Below, piece by piece: positions 1 through 7,741 of a DNA stretch of 33,256 nucleotides. This stretch comes from Methanoregula sp. (GTDB lineage: Archaea; Halobacteriota; Methanomicrobia; Methanomicrobiales; Methanospirillaceae), in the NCBI RefSeq assembly GCF_028679125.1, contig NZ_JAJRCG010000026.1, positions 1 to 33,256 of the forward strand, in the 5' to 3' direction. The notes under the pieces were generated by a model that saw nothing but the letters and a program-made list of their open reading frames with translations, was not told the DNA's origin and made no database searches. Position numbers and translations under genes: made by a program. The stretch's first letter is position 1, and every line of letters begins with the position of its first letter.

Positions 1-59
1 ACAGTGGCAAGAGCTCCTGTCAATGCAGTAATTCCAATGCCAAATACAATATGTTCCAT
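1..59 (-). CDS. mtrE: Tetrahydromethanopterin S-methyltransferase subunit E (MtrE), N-terminal fragment
   Basis: Reading the minus strand from position 59 gives MEHIVFGIGITALTGALAT, which runs off the left edge. This matches my memory of the N-terminus of MtrE, an integral membrane subunit of the sodium-pumping methyl-H4MPT:coenzyme M methyltransferase complex that is central to methanogenesis. MtrE is normally the first gene of the mtr operon, which fits an upstream non-coding stretch here. A strong ribosome binding site (GGGAGGAGG on the minus strand, 64-72) sits just before the ATG and fixes the start. Only about 19 codons are visible, so the call rests on this short match and the position; another small membrane protein is possible. 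Confidence 0.72.
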   Translation of the reverse strand, partial: MEHIVFGIGITALTGALAT

Positions 60-63
60 TTAG

Positions 64-72
64 CCTCCTCCC
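64..72 (-). promoter_or_regulatory. Ribosome binding site of mtrE
   Basis: Minus-strand GGGAGGAGG lies five bases before the ATG at 59. It is among the strongest Shine-Dalgarno matches in the window, as expected for a highly expressed methanogenesis gene. Confidence 0.7.
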
Positions 73-213
73 TGCGTGCGAATGCACGAGAGTATTCAAA
101 ATGCAATGCCACGCACATCGAGTTGATACTCTTTGTGGTTAGTGTAAAATTGGCTACCTCTTCATTAAAAGGTTTCGAATTTATTCCGACGAAATGCGGG
201 TATATATCAGGCG

Positions 214-235
214 GTTTAAAAATCGGGAACCGATT
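214..235 (-). promoter_or_regulatory. Candidate mtr promoter with adjoining inverted repeat
   Basis: On the minus strand TTTTTAAA resembles an archaeal TATA box. The inverted repeat AATCGG-N3-CCGATT at 221-235 would cover the BRE position immediately upstream of it. This would leave a leader of well over 100 bases before mtrE. The alternative box at 201-208 cannot be excluded. Confidence 0.35.
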
Positions 236-382
236 CTGGATTATTCGGTCATGTGAATTTGTGTTAAGGAAAATTTAGTTGAGTTGAAGGCAAGATTGTT
301 TGTTTAATGGAATCCTCTGTTCGTGGAATCTCCCCCTGGTAGCCGGGATAACCGGTCACCTTCACCCCGCACACCCGTGTTG

Positions 383-390
383 TATAAAAG
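383..390 (+). promoter_or_regulatory. TATA box of the ruvCAB operon
   Basis: TATAAAAG lies 37 bases before the ruvC ATG, so transcription would start roughly at 410-415 with a short leader. A 10-base palindrome CCTGATCAGG (404-413) falls at the predicted start site and could be an operator. Confidence 0.5.
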
Positions 391-426
391 AGGAATGACA
401 AATACCTGATCAGGTGCATCTGTGAA

Positions 427-897
427 ATGATCGTTATCGGCATCGACCCGGGGATTGCCCGCGTGGGATATGGTGTCATTGATGTCGTCAACCGGAAACA
501 CGAACCGATATGTTACGGTTGTATCGAGTCCGGTAAGGATCAGCGAACGCCGGAGCGTTTGCTCCACATATATACCGAAACAGCCGCCCTCTTCGATAAA
601 TATCCACCGGCCCATGTGGCAATGGAGAAACTGTTCTTCTCCAAGAACATCACGTCGGCCATGAATGTCAGCGAAGCCCGGGGCGTCCTCCTCCTTCTCG
701 CAGAACAGAACCATATCCCGGTTACGGAATATACCCCGAACCAGGTCAAGCAGGCGATCACCGGATCAGGGCGTGCCGATAAACGCCAGATGCAGGAGAT
801 GATCACCCGGCTGCTCCATCTCAAGGAGATTCCAAAGCCCGATGATGCTGCCGATGCCCTTTCGATTGCCTTATGTCATATCCATATAATGAGATAG
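427..897 (+). CDS. ruvC: Crossover junction endodeoxyribonuclease RuvC
   Basis: This 156-residue protein has the size and motifs of RuvC, the Mg-dependent resolvase that nicks Holliday junctions in the RuvABC resolvasome. The RNase H-like fold opens with MIVIGIDPG (D7). The second acidic residue is E67 in AMEKLFF, and the C-terminal pair is D140 and D143 in DDAADAL, so all four catalytic acids are present. It is the first gene of ruvC-ruvA-ruvB and ends four bases before ruvA. RuvC is a bacterial protein; most archaea resolve junctions with Hjc, so transfer from bacteria is likely. The protein is a little shorter than the bacterial average (about 170) and lacks the usual basic C-terminal tail. 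Confidence 0.95.
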   Translation: MIVIGIDPGIARVGYGVIDVVNRKHEPICYGCIESGKDQRTPERLLHIYTETAALFDKYPPAHVAMEKLFFSKNITSAMNVSEARGVLLLLAEQNHIPVTEYTPNQVKQAITGSGRADKRQMQEMITRLLHLKEIPKPDDAADALSIALCHIHIMR

Positions 898-901
898 TAC
901 C

Positions 902-1498
902 ATGATTGCACTCCTTTCCGGTGAACCGGTCCTCATGGGTGACCGCTGGGTGGTCCTCGACGTCCATGGTGTCGGGTACCAGGTTCAGGTCACCCAGCCG
1001 GCCCTCCAGCAGCTGGCCGGGACGCGGGGAACGGTCAGGCTCCATACTTATATGGCAGTCCGTGAGGATGCGATCACCCTCTATGGCTTCCTCCACCAGA
1101 GCGAACTGGAGATGTTCCGGATCCTTATCGGTGTGTCGGGTATCGGCCCACAGATTGCCATGAACCTCCTCTCCCAGATCGGGATCTCGGAGTTCGCGAT
1201 GGCGATCCTCAACGAGGATGAGAAGGCCCTGACCCGGATCTCCGGCATCGGGACCAAGAGTGCCAAACGCTTAATTCTGGAACTCCGGGACAAGATGAAG
1301 AAGATCAGCGAGACACTGCCCAGAGGAGAGGCTGGTCAGGGCGGCATGGTGGTCCACGATGCAGTCAGCGCCCTTGTCTCGCTCGGGTTTAACGAGAACG
1401 AATCCCGTGCTGCGGTCAATGCAGCGGCAAGGGATCCGGGTTCCTCCACGGTGCAGAACCTGATCAAGATGGCGCTTGTAAAACTCAAGGAGCGATAA
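902..1498 (+). CDS. ruvA: Holliday junction branch migration protein RuvA
   Basis: The 198-residue product is full length for RuvA, which binds the four-way junction as a tetramer and loads RuvB. The N-terminal OB-fold covers about residues 1-62 ([10 protein letters not shown]..., VHGVGYQV). Two helix-hairpin-helix motifs follow, around GVSGIG (77-82) and RISGIG (112-117). After a linker at about 136-152 comes the C-terminal RuvB-binding domain ([20 protein letters not shown]). The ATG lies four bases after the ruvC stop and the gene ends four bases before ruvB, so the three are surely co-transcribed. No strong Shine-Dalgarno precedes it, suggesting translational coupling to ruvC. Confidence 0.95.
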   Translation: MIALLSGEPVLMGDRWVVLDVHGVGYQVQVTQPALQQLAGTRGTVRLHTYMAVREDAITLYGFLHQSELEMFRILIGVSGIGPQIAMNLLSQIGISEFAMAILNEDEKALTRISGIGTKSAKRLILELRDKMKKISETLPRGEAGQGGMVVHDAVSALVSLGFNENESRAAVNAAARDPGSSTVQNLIKMALVKLKER

Positions 1499-1502
1499 GA
1501 TC

Positions 1503-2510
1503 GTGTCTGAACGGATCATCACACCGGATACTCTCACCGAAGATCGCGATGATCTCACCATCCGGCCGGAGCGGCTCGAAGAGTTTGTCGGGCAGGAACA
1601 GGTCAAAGAGAGCCTGAAGATTGCGGTAGAAGCTGCACAGAAACGGGGCGAACCCCTTGACCACATCCTCTTCTCCGGCCCGCCGGGCCTTGGCAAGACC
1701 ACGCTCGCCCATATCATCGCCCGCGAGATGGGGGTTGAAATCCGGTCCACGACAGGCCCGGTGCTGGAAAAGCCCGGGGATATTGCAGCGCTTCTCACCC
1801 CGCTCCAGCGGGGCGATATCCTGTTCATCGATGAGATCCACCGTATCAACCCGGTTGTTGAGGAGGTGCTCTACCCGGCAATGGAGGATTTCTTCATTGA
1901 CGTGATGATCGGTGAAGGACCGAGTGCACGCTCGATCAAACTGGATCTCGAACGCTTCACCCTTATAGGTGCCACCACCAAGCAGGGACTCCTTGGCGCA
2001 CCGTTCCGGGATCGTTTCGGCATCACCTGCCGGCTCGACCTGTATTCCCCGGAGGAACTGGTCCGGATCGTGACCCGGAGCGCCCGGATCCTGAAGATCC
2101 CCATAACGCCGGATGGTGCGGAGGAGATCGCGAAACGGAGCCGGGGCACACCCCGGATTGTTAACCGCCTCTTACGCCGGGTGAGGGACTATGCCATTGT
2201 CCGGGGCGATGGGACGATAACCCGGGAGATTACCGCGAGCGCCCTTGCCATGATGCAGATCGATGAACTCGGTCTTGACGAACTGGACCGGCGTATTCTC
2301 GCGGTTATCGCCAATGATTTTGATGGCGGGCCGGTCGGGGCAAAGACGATCGCGATCTCGGTCGGCGAAGAGGTGCGGACGATCGAGGATGTGTATGAAC
2401 CGTACCTGATCCAGATCGGTTTTATCAAACGCACGCCGCAGGGACGGGAAGTTACGTTGGCTGCAAAAAAGCATCTCAATAATCCGGATCCGCAGAAGAC
2501 CCTGGTGTGA
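1503..2510 (+). CDS. ruvB: Holliday junction branch migration helicase RuvB
   Basis: This 335-residue AAA+ ATPase is the motor that drives branch migration with RuvA. The Walker A motif GPPGLGKTT is at 59-67, Walker B FIDEI at 108-112, sensor I GATT at 156-159, and the arginine-finger region RDRFGI at 169-174. A C-terminal winged helix ([13 protein letters not shown] onward, ending GRE) matches the family. The start is GTG, chosen because AAGGAG (1487-1492) lies just before it and the next residues SERIITP match the typical N-terminus. It closes the ruvCAB operon, keeping the common bacterial order. Confidence 0.96.
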   Translation: MSERIITPDTLTEDRDDLTIRPERLEEFVGQEQVKESLKIAVEAAQKRGEPLDHILFSGPPGLGKTTLAHIIAREMGVEIRSTTGPVLEKPGDIAALLTPLQRGDILFIDEIHRINPVVEEVLYPAMEDFFIDVMIGEGPSARSIKLDLERFTLIGATTKQGLLGAPFRDRFGITCRLDLYSPEELVRIVTRSARILKIPITPDGAEEIAKRSRGTPRIVNRLLRRVRDYAIVRGDGTITREITASALAMMQIDELGLDELDRRILAVIANDFDGGPVGAKTIAISVGEEVRTIEDVYEPYLIQIGFIKRTPQGREVTLAAKKHLNNPDPQKTLV

Positions 2511-2557
2511 TGGTGCACTGTCGATGAAACGGCATCTCGTGCAATTCCCTTTTCACG

Positions 2558-3718
2558 TCACTTCTCCACAACGGATCGCATCAGCACCAGCACGCCGGGT
2601 TTCACCGGCTTATGGCCCTTTGGCATGCCAAAGTCCGTCCCCGCTATCGGCTCATCGTCGAACATCTCGTTATTCAGCCGCTCGTTGAGTTCATCGAAGA
2701 TCCGTTTGTAGGCAGCGCAGTGCGGGTCAACCCCGTCAAGCGATCCTCCCGAGGGAGCGATCGCATTGTACGGGCAGCCGCCCCTGCAATACTGGATGTG
2801 CGAACAGTCTTTACATGCCGTATCTACATACTCCGAGAAGGCGGTCATGCGTCGGCCGGGTTCCGATTCCATGAGCTGTTCCATTGTCGGTTTATCCCGC
2901 ACGTTTGCCATCACCCACTCCGGCATCCCGACAAAGCGGTAACAGGGATAGATGCTCCCGTCGGGGCCGATGGCAAACGTGGTGCCCATGCAGTTGACAT
3001 ACGTGCAGACCGATCCACGGCGGGTGAAGACACACCGGCAGAGGTCGTTGATGTTCATTACCTCGACCGTCCCGATATTGTCCAGGGCTTTGTCGAGCAG
3101 GTATACCAGAAGATCCCCATACTCCTCCGGCTCCAGCGCCCATTCCTTCGGGTTCTCCGAGCGGAGCGATGGCAGGGCCGGGTGCAGTTTCAGCACAAAC
3201 CCCTTCTCCTTGAAGAAATTGAATATCTCATCCCGGTGCTTTACCGACTTGTTTGTGAATGTGCAGATGAACCGCACGGAAAGGCCGGCGGCCCGGGCAA
3301 TCTCATAGCCCTGCATGCATTTCGCATAATATCCCTCGCCCCGCTGTGAATCGGTAATATGTTCCGGGCCATCGATACTCGATCCGAGCGGGACATGGTA
3401 CTCCGCGAGCACCGATGCAATCTCCGGTGTCATCCGCCAGAGGTTTGTCTGCATGGCAAAATCCGGCGTGAGTTCGTTTAGTTCCCCTGCCAGCATCTGA
3501 AGTGCCTGCCGGTAAAAATCAGCCCCGGCAAGGAGCGGTTCCCCCCCGTGGAAGGTGAAGGTCACCCGGTCCTTCCGGAACCCCTTCAGCCACGCTACGA
3601 TCTCCTTCACCGTATCGATGGTCATGACCGGTGACCCTTCTTCCGAGCTCCAGCAGTATTTGCACCTGCCCGGGCAGCCCAGCGTCGGGATGATCATGAT
3701 GTGGAAGGGGTTCTTCAT
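2558..3718 (-). CDS. Radical SAM/SPASM protein, putative peptide-modifying enzyme
   Basis: The 386-residue protein begins with a radical SAM core: C15-x3-C19-x2-C22 (CPGRCKYC) would bind the SAM-cleaving 4Fe-4S cluster, and FHGGEPLL (57-64) is the GGEP motif. The C-terminal part is SPASM-like, with cysteines at about 227, 229, 238, 243, 259, 302, 305, 311, 315 and 334, including CRGGCP, enough for two auxiliary 4Fe-4S clusters. This architecture is shared by anaerobic sulfatase maturases and enzymes that modify ribosomal peptides. It resembles a methanogen-restricted peptide-modifying family that I recall from Methanospirillum. I see no sulfatase and no Cys-rich precursor peptide beside it, so the substrate is unknown. 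AGGAG lies about 16 bases before the ATG, a loose spacing. Confidence 0.85.
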   Translation of the reverse strand: MKNPFHIMIIPTLGCPGRCKYCWSSEEGSPVMTIDTVKEIVAWLKGFRKDRVTFTFHGGEPLLAGADFYRQALQMLAGELNELTPDFAMQTNLWRMTPEIASVLAEYHVPLGSSIDGPEHITDSQRGEGYYAKCMQGYEIARAAGLSVRFICTFTNKSVKHRDEIFNFFKEKGFVLKLHPALPSLRSENPKEWALEPEEYGDLLVYLLDKALDNIGTVEVMNINDLCRCVFTRRGSVCTYVNCMGTTFAIGPDGSIYPCYRFVGMPEWVMANVRDKPTMEQLMESEPGRRMTAFSEYVDTACKDCSHIQYCRGGCPYNAIAPSGGSLDGVDPHCAAYKRIFDELNERLNNEMFDDEPIAGTDFGMPKGHKPVKPGVLVLMRSVVEK

Positions 3719-3926
3719 GGTACGTTCTCTCTTTCTCCTGTCAGGGTAAGAGGATTACGAAATTGTGAATCCCGTCTTCTTTCTCCGGTTATGATCTGAG
3801 TGAAGAGCCCAAAAAACTGCTATCTTAAGTACAACACATGGCCGGGGGCTGGCTGACCAGAACCATTCCTGATGTTCCTTTCCGCAGCAGCGATGAACGG
3901 TGATGCAACAACGATCCCGCGCGCTA

Positions 3927-4988
3927 TCAGATTGAACCGGCCGGGATCACGTGTACTGCGGATGCCTTGAACGTTGCACAGACCGTGCTGCCGGGTTCAA
4001 GATGCAGTTCATGACAGCTCTCGCGGGTGAGGAGCGCGGTTAACGGGAAGCCCACATCAAGGATCACCCGGATGGTGCTGCCCGCCGGAATAATTTCCGT
4101 CACCGTCCCGGAGAGACAGTTGCGGGCGCTGGAGGCAAACGGTGCCTCCGATAGGATCACATCCTCCGCATGAAGAGTGGCAACCACATCCCCGGTGAGT
4201 CCGGAGGCAGCAAAGAATGCCGTCCCGTGACGGGTCATGATCCGGGCGATATCACCGGACCGGGATGACGTTCCCCGGATAATGTTGCCGATACCAAGAA
4301 ATTCTGCAACAAAGGTATCGACCGGGTGCAGGAAGACTTCCGACGTTTCGCCGGTCTGGATGATCTGTCCCTCCCGCATGATCGCAATCCGGTCGGCAAG
4401 CGCAAAGACATCGTCGAAATGATGCGTGATCTGAATGATGGTCGTTCCCGTACACTTTCGGATGCGGGAGAGTTCCCTGCGCATCCGCTCCCGGGTGCGG
4501 CCGTCCAGTGCGCTCAATGGTTCATCGAGCAGTAGGATCTCCGGCTTGAGCACAAGGGCACGGGCAAGGGCGACCCGCTGCTGCTCGCCACCGGAGAGCG
4601 TGCCCGGGTACCGTTTTTTCAGGTGCCCAATCTCCAGGAATGCGCACATCTCCGCTACCAGCGCCTGCTGTTTTTCTTTCGGGACCTTTCGCTGGCGCAA
4701 CCCGAAGACGATATTGTCCTCAACGGTCAGGTGGGGAAAGAGCATGTAGTCCTGGTAGACCATGCCGATCTTGCGCAGGCGCGGCTCTGTCGCGGTGATC
4801 TCCTTGTCGCCAAGAATTATTCTTCCCGAATCCGGCGTGTGGATACCGGCAATCGTCTCCAGGAGCACGGTCTTTCCCGCCCCGGTCGGGCCAAGAATGA
4901 TAAAATATTCCCCTGGCCGTATCTCCAGCGACACGTCCCGTACCGAGAATTCACCCAGCGTGATGGAGAGCGATTCAATGCGCAGCAC
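3927..4988 (-). CDS. modC: Molybdate/tungstate ABC transporter ATP-binding protein
   Basis: The 353-residue ATPase energises uptake by the ModA/ModB partners encoded just upstream. It shows Walker A GPTGAGKT (33-40), Q-loop at Q79, signature LSGGEQQ (131-137), Walker B ILLLDEP (151-157) and H-loop histidines in ITHH (187-190). The C-terminal 100 residues or so look like the TOBE/MOP oxyanion-binding domain that allows trans-inhibition in this family. The start is GTG, supported by AGGAGGTGA on the minus strand, which overlaps the modB stop at 5003-5005, a sign of coupled translation. WtpC is an equally suitable name; sequence alone does not separate molybdate from tungstate. Confidence 0.9.
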   Translation of the reverse strand: MLRIESLSITLGEFSVRDVSLEIRPGEYFIILGPTGAGKTVLLETIAGIHTPDSGRIILGDKEITATEPRLRKIGMVYQDYMLFPHLTVEDNIVFGLRQRKVPKEKQQALVAEMCAFLEIGHLKKRYPGTLSGGEQQRVALARALVLKPEILLLDEPLSALDGRTRERMRRELSRIRKCTGTTIIQITHHFDDVFALADRIAIMREGQIIQTGETSEVFLHPVDTFVAEFLGIGNIIRGTSSRSGDIARIMTRHGTAFFAASGLTGDVVATLHAEDVILSEAPFASSARNCLSGTVTEIIPAGSTIRVILDVGFPLTALLTRESCHELHLEPGSTVCATFKASAVHVIPAGSI

Positions 4989-5002
4989 GGGACAGTCACC
5001 TC

Positions 5003-5776
5003 CTAGAACACATGCACATCACGGTCGAAGTATTCCACCGCACACAGGGTGACGAGCGAGATCAGGATCAGGATCGTTGCTGCCGCAACGGCAAGGTCCA
5101 GGTCACCACCCGAGATGTTGAGATAGAGCGCGATCGGCAGCGTCTCGGTCCTCATGGTCGTGGCACCGGCAAGCATCAGGACCGCCCCGAACTCCCCCAT
5201 CGCCTTTGACCACGTGATCACCGTCCCGGCAAGGAGGCCCGACCGGGCCATGGGAAGCGTCACCCGGAGAAATGCCCCGCTCTCGGTACAGCCGAGAGTC
5301 TTTGCCACGTACTCGTACCGGGGATTGATGGCAGAGAAGGACGAGCGCAGGATCCGTATCATGTACGGGAGGTTCACGAAGACCTCGGCCACGATGATCC
5401 CGAGCGGCGTGAAGATCACCCCAAACCCGGCCTGGTCCAGCGCCTTGCCCCACGGGGTCGTGCCAAAGAAGAGGAGGAGGGCGATGCCCGCCACCAGCGG
5501 GGGGAGCGTGAGCGGCAGGGTCAGCACCAGTTCAACAACCCGCTTGCCGAAGAAACGGTACCGGCTGAGGCTGTAGGCAACCGGTATCGCAAGAGCGATG
5601 CAGACCAGGGTCGAGACCGTGCTCGTGACAAGGCTGAGCAGGATCGCAAACTGGATCTCGGGACTCGCCAGGCTTGCGGCAAGGGCAGGGAGGGGCGAGT
5701 ACGTAACGAGCGTGAGAAGGATGATGCCGATGGCAAGAAAAACAATGGCGCTTAAGGAGAGGGAGAACCTGCGCAT
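5003..5776 (-). CDS. modB: Molybdate/tungstate ABC transporter permease
   Basis: The 257-residue membrane protein has five or six hydrophobic spans and the permease EAA-type loop near ATLGC..GAFLRVTLP (about residues 160-180), which docks on the ATPase. I chose MRRFSLSL at 5776, 13 bases after the trmO stop. The frame stays open further upstream, but that extension overlaps trmO and is Arg/Pro/Ser-rich out-of-frame sequence. The ribosome binding site is weak (AGGA about 15 bases upstream). The gene sits between trmO and modC in a four-gene operon. It could also be called wtpB. Confidence 0.9.
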   Translation of the reverse strand: MRRFSLSLSAIVFLAIGIILLTLVTYSPLPALAASLASPEIQFAILLSLVTSTVSTLVCIALAIPVAYSLSRYRFFGKRVVELVLTLPLTLPPLVAGIALLLFFGTTPWGKALDQAGFGVIFTPLGIIVAEVFVNLPYMIRILRSSFSAINPRYEYVAKTLGCTESGAFLRVTLPMARSGLLAGTVITWSKAMGEFGAVLMLAGATTMRTETLPIALYLNISGGDLDLAVAAATILILISLVTLCAVEYFDRDVHVF

Positions 5777-5789
5777 CAGCAATCGTCCG

Positions 5790-6290
5790 TTATTCCTGCG
5801 GTCGCCCGCAACCGGGCGCCTTCTCGCCATGGCTGCCCGCCGCGCGAATCCTCCCGATGTGATCGGCGGTAACCCAGCCGGACCGGGCATCGGGAATGCT
5901 GTCGAATGCCGGGATATACGGCTTGATGTCGAGGATCGGCGTCCCGTCCAGGAGATCGAGGCCCCTGACGGAGAGGATGGGCCCGTCAACACGGGTCAGC
6001 GCCACATAGGAGATCCCGATCGGGTTGGGGCGGTTGAAATGGCGGCAGGCAAAGATGCCATGCGGGGCCACATCGTCAATCAATGCCTGTTCGGTGAGGG
6101 CCTGTTGTGTGGCCCGATCAAAACAGGAGATGAGGATGAGGTGGGAGAATCCCTCGATATTTTTCAGCCCTTCCTGAAAGTTCGGGAATATCTCAATCTT
6201 CCCTTCCTCATCTGAGAACACACTCTGGAAGGGAGGTGCCCCGGCTGTCGAAAGCCGGGAGCGGACGATCCCGATCGGTATGAATTCCAT
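5790..6290 (-). CDS. trmO: TrmO/TsaA-family tRNA methyltransferase-like protein
   Basis: The 166-residue protein carries the TsaA-like beta-barrel signatures: N-terminal IPIGIVRS, central RPNPIGIS (about 88-95) and LDLLDGTPILDIKPYIPAFD (about 111-130). TrmO in E. coli uses SAM to N6-methylate t6A at position 37 of tRNA; archaeal members are only assumed to do the same. It lies between modA (28 bases) and modB (13 bases), all on one strand, so it is probably co-transcribed with the transporter. A good GGAGTGA site precedes the ATG. The C-terminus after about residue 140 is short and basic, without the second domain found in some bacterial members. A role tied to metal supply cannot be excluded. 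Confidence 0.85.
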   Translation of the reverse strand: MEFIPIGIVRSRLSTAGAPPFQSVFSDEEGKIEIFPNFQEGLKNIEGFSHLILISCFDRATQQALTEQALIDDVAPHGIFACRHFNRPNPIGISYVALTRVDGPILSVRGLDLLDGTPILDIKPYIPAFDSIPDARSGWVTADHIGRIRAAGSHGEKAPGCGRPQE

Positions 6291-6318
6291 TACAGGTCAC
6301 TCCATCCTGCTGATACCC

Positions 6319-7164
6319 TCATGGGGTAACGCTGGCATAGACCGGGTCCGGGTAGATGGGGAAGCCGTGCTTGGCGAAGAATGCCTTGCCTTCATCCGAT
6401 GCAACGTAGGCAACGAACTTGTCTGCGGCACCGGTGTTCTGCGAGAAGGTGGTTGCTCCGATGGGGGTGACGAGGACGTTGTTGTCTTTGACCGGGATGA
6501 CGATTGCATCGACCTTGGTGGCGTCGATCTGGTCAAGGGTCAGCAGCGCTGCATCGGCCTGTCCGAGGTTCATGAAGACCGTGAGTTCGTTGATGGTCGG
6601 TGTCCGGGTGACCACGTTCTTCTCGACCGCTGCGGTGATGTTGAGTTTCTTGAACATCTTGGCACCGGCTTTCCCGATGGCGGTGGCATTGGCGTCACCG
6701 AGAGCGATCTTCAGGCCGGGCCGGGCGAAATCCGCAAGGGTCGTGATGTTCTTCGGGTTGCCTTTCTGGACAGCGATCACCGGGACGTGATACGCGACCA
6801 GCTGGCTGGTGGTGACCAGGCCCTGGTCCTTTGCCGTCTGGAACTCAACGGTTGAACCGGGCATGAACACATCGCCTTTCTTTGTCAGGTTCATCTGGGT
6901 GACGAGCGTTCCCGCCCCGCCATAATTGTACTGAACGTCAATACCGTATTTCTGGGCGAAGGCCGTTCCGATCTCATCGAGAGGGGCCTTGAGCCCGGCA
7001 CCGGCAAAGACGATGATGCTCCCGGAGGATGCAGCCGGGGCGATCGTGGTTGCAGGCTGGGCGGTCGTTGTGGTTCCGGCTGGCGATGATGACGTACAGC
7101 CGGCTGCGAGCAGGGCGCAGATAAGCAATACGGTAAGGATGACCAAAGGTCGGAGATACTTCAT
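6319..7164 (-). CDS. modA: Molybdate/tungstate-binding lipoprotein (ABC solute-binding protein)
   Basis: The 281-residue protein starts with a lipoprotein signal peptide (MKYLRPLVILTVLLICALLAAGC), with the lipobox cysteine at residue 23. A Ser/Thr/Ala-rich tether follows before the mature domain. The body resembles ModA-type solute-binding proteins: IIVFAGAGLKAPLDEIG, then NYGGAGTLV, KGDVFMPGS and IALGDANATAIGKAG. It would capture molybdate or tungstate outside the cell for ModBC. In-frame upstream ATGs at 7173, 7182 and 7215 exist; I prefer 7164 because it gives a clean signal peptide. The promoter lies about 30 bases upstream, so the mRNA may be nearly leaderless. First gene of the operon. 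Confidence 0.9.
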   Translation of the reverse strand: MKYLRPLVILTVLLICALLAAGCTSSSPAGTTTTAQPATTIAPAASSGSIIVFAGAGLKAPLDEIGTAFAQKYGIDVQYNYGGAGTLVTQMNLTKKGDVFMPGSTVEFQTAKDQGLVTTSQLVAYHVPVIAVQKGNPKNITTLADFARPGLKIALGDANATAIGKAGAKMFKKLNITAAVEKNVVTRTPTINELTVFMNLGQADAALLTLDQIDATKVDAIVIPVKDNNVLVTPIGATTFSQNTGAADKFVAYVASDEGKAFFAKHGFPIYPDPVYASVTP

Positions 7165-7181
7165 ACCGCTCATATGGGACA

Positions 7182-7200
7182 TATATTGTAATATAGTTAA
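7182..7200 (-). promoter_or_regulatory. Promoter and candidate operator of the modA operon
   Basis: Arms TATATT and AATATA, separated by GT, form a near-palindrome at 7182-7195, overlapping the best minus-strand TATA-like stretch (CTATATTA). The centre lies 20-30 bases from the modA start. A repressor sensing molybdate or tungstate could bind here, but no regulator gene is adjacent. Confidence 0.4.
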
Positions 7201-7367
7201 TGAAATGTTATGCACATATCGGAAAAATCAAATGAAATAAGTAAATTTTGAGCTGCGGACCAGTGTTGTTACCGTGCCCCGTTACACCGGCAGCCGGGGA
7301 TGTACCATCTCCGATGGCGAGCCCCCATCTTCCGGACCTGCAATCCCATCAAAAACAAAAACCCGTT

Positions 7368-7580
7368 AAAACGCTCCGTTTTCCGATCAGAGCCTATTTT
7401 ACAGAACCACTTTTTAGAGAGTCACACTTTTTGGAGAATTACAGTACAGTGATTTTGAATGGGGGATGGATTGGGAGTATTTTTACAATTGGGGTCCTTA
7501 AAAGCACCGGAAAAATGTCAATATAGGACCTCCCGGTTTGAGGATAGGTTTGTAATCCGGAGATCGGACTGCCCGGAGAA
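7368..7580. repeat. 213-base dispersed repeat, copy A
   Basis: This stretch aligns without gaps to 20696-20908, with about 25 differences by eye (about 88% identity). Both copies end in TCCGGAGATCGGACTG followed by YCCGGAGAA, where two TCCGGA-like arms could pair into a small hairpin. The substitutions show no triplet pattern and the frames differ, so it looks non-coding. No terminal inverted repeats or transposase are visible. Confidence 0.85.
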
Positions 7581-7687
7581 ATGACGGGGGGTCGGATCCG
7601 GGGATCTATGAGGGAGGACACAGGAAAAAATAGTCTTTATTCAATTTCACCCCCTGCGGTGCCGGGTTTATGATAAACTGTTTAAAC

Positions 7688-7699
7688 ATCCATATGGAT
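7688..7699 (+). promoter_or_regulatory. Palindromic promoter element of the PIN-module operon
   Basis: ATCCATATGGAT is a perfect 12-base palindrome 42 bases before the start at 7742. A related ATCC-TATAT-GGAT occurs before the 10506 gene. It could be a TATA element embedded in an operator, as expected for autoregulated toxin-antitoxin operons. Confidence 0.35.
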
Positions 7700-7741
7700 A
7701 CATTTCAATAGGATTCGACGAAAAATTCGTGATGGTAAAGA

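Larger units (their letters stand above)
60..426. other. Divergent intergenic region between mtrE and ruvC
   Basis: No convincing gene is seen here; the open frames crossing it are short and overlap ruvC out of frame. It must hold promoters for both directions. On the minus strand a TATA-like TTTTTAAA lies within 214-223, and a second AT element (TATATATC) at 201-208. An inverted repeat AATCGG-GAA-CCGATT (221-235) abuts the first. On the plus strand TATAAAAG at 383-390 serves ruvC. Confidence 0.6.
7165..7741. other. Long intergenic region holding repeat copy A
   Basis: Between the divergent modA and the 7742 operon there is no convincing gene; the open frames present lack protein-like features. 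It holds the modA promoter (7182-7200), one copy of a 213-base repeat (7368-7580), a GTTTAAAC palindrome near 7679 and the palindrome ATCCATATGGAT (7688-7699), which may be part of the promoter for the next operon. Confidence 0.6.

Noticed and set aside
3719..3926. Search for a Cys-rich precursor peptide next to the radical SAM gene
   Set aside because: Only 13- to 17-codon frames with at most two cysteines were found; none looks like a precursor.
7248..7526. A 92-codon frame across repeat copy A
   Set aside because: The frame is not kept in repeat copy B, so the repeat is not conserved as coding sequence.
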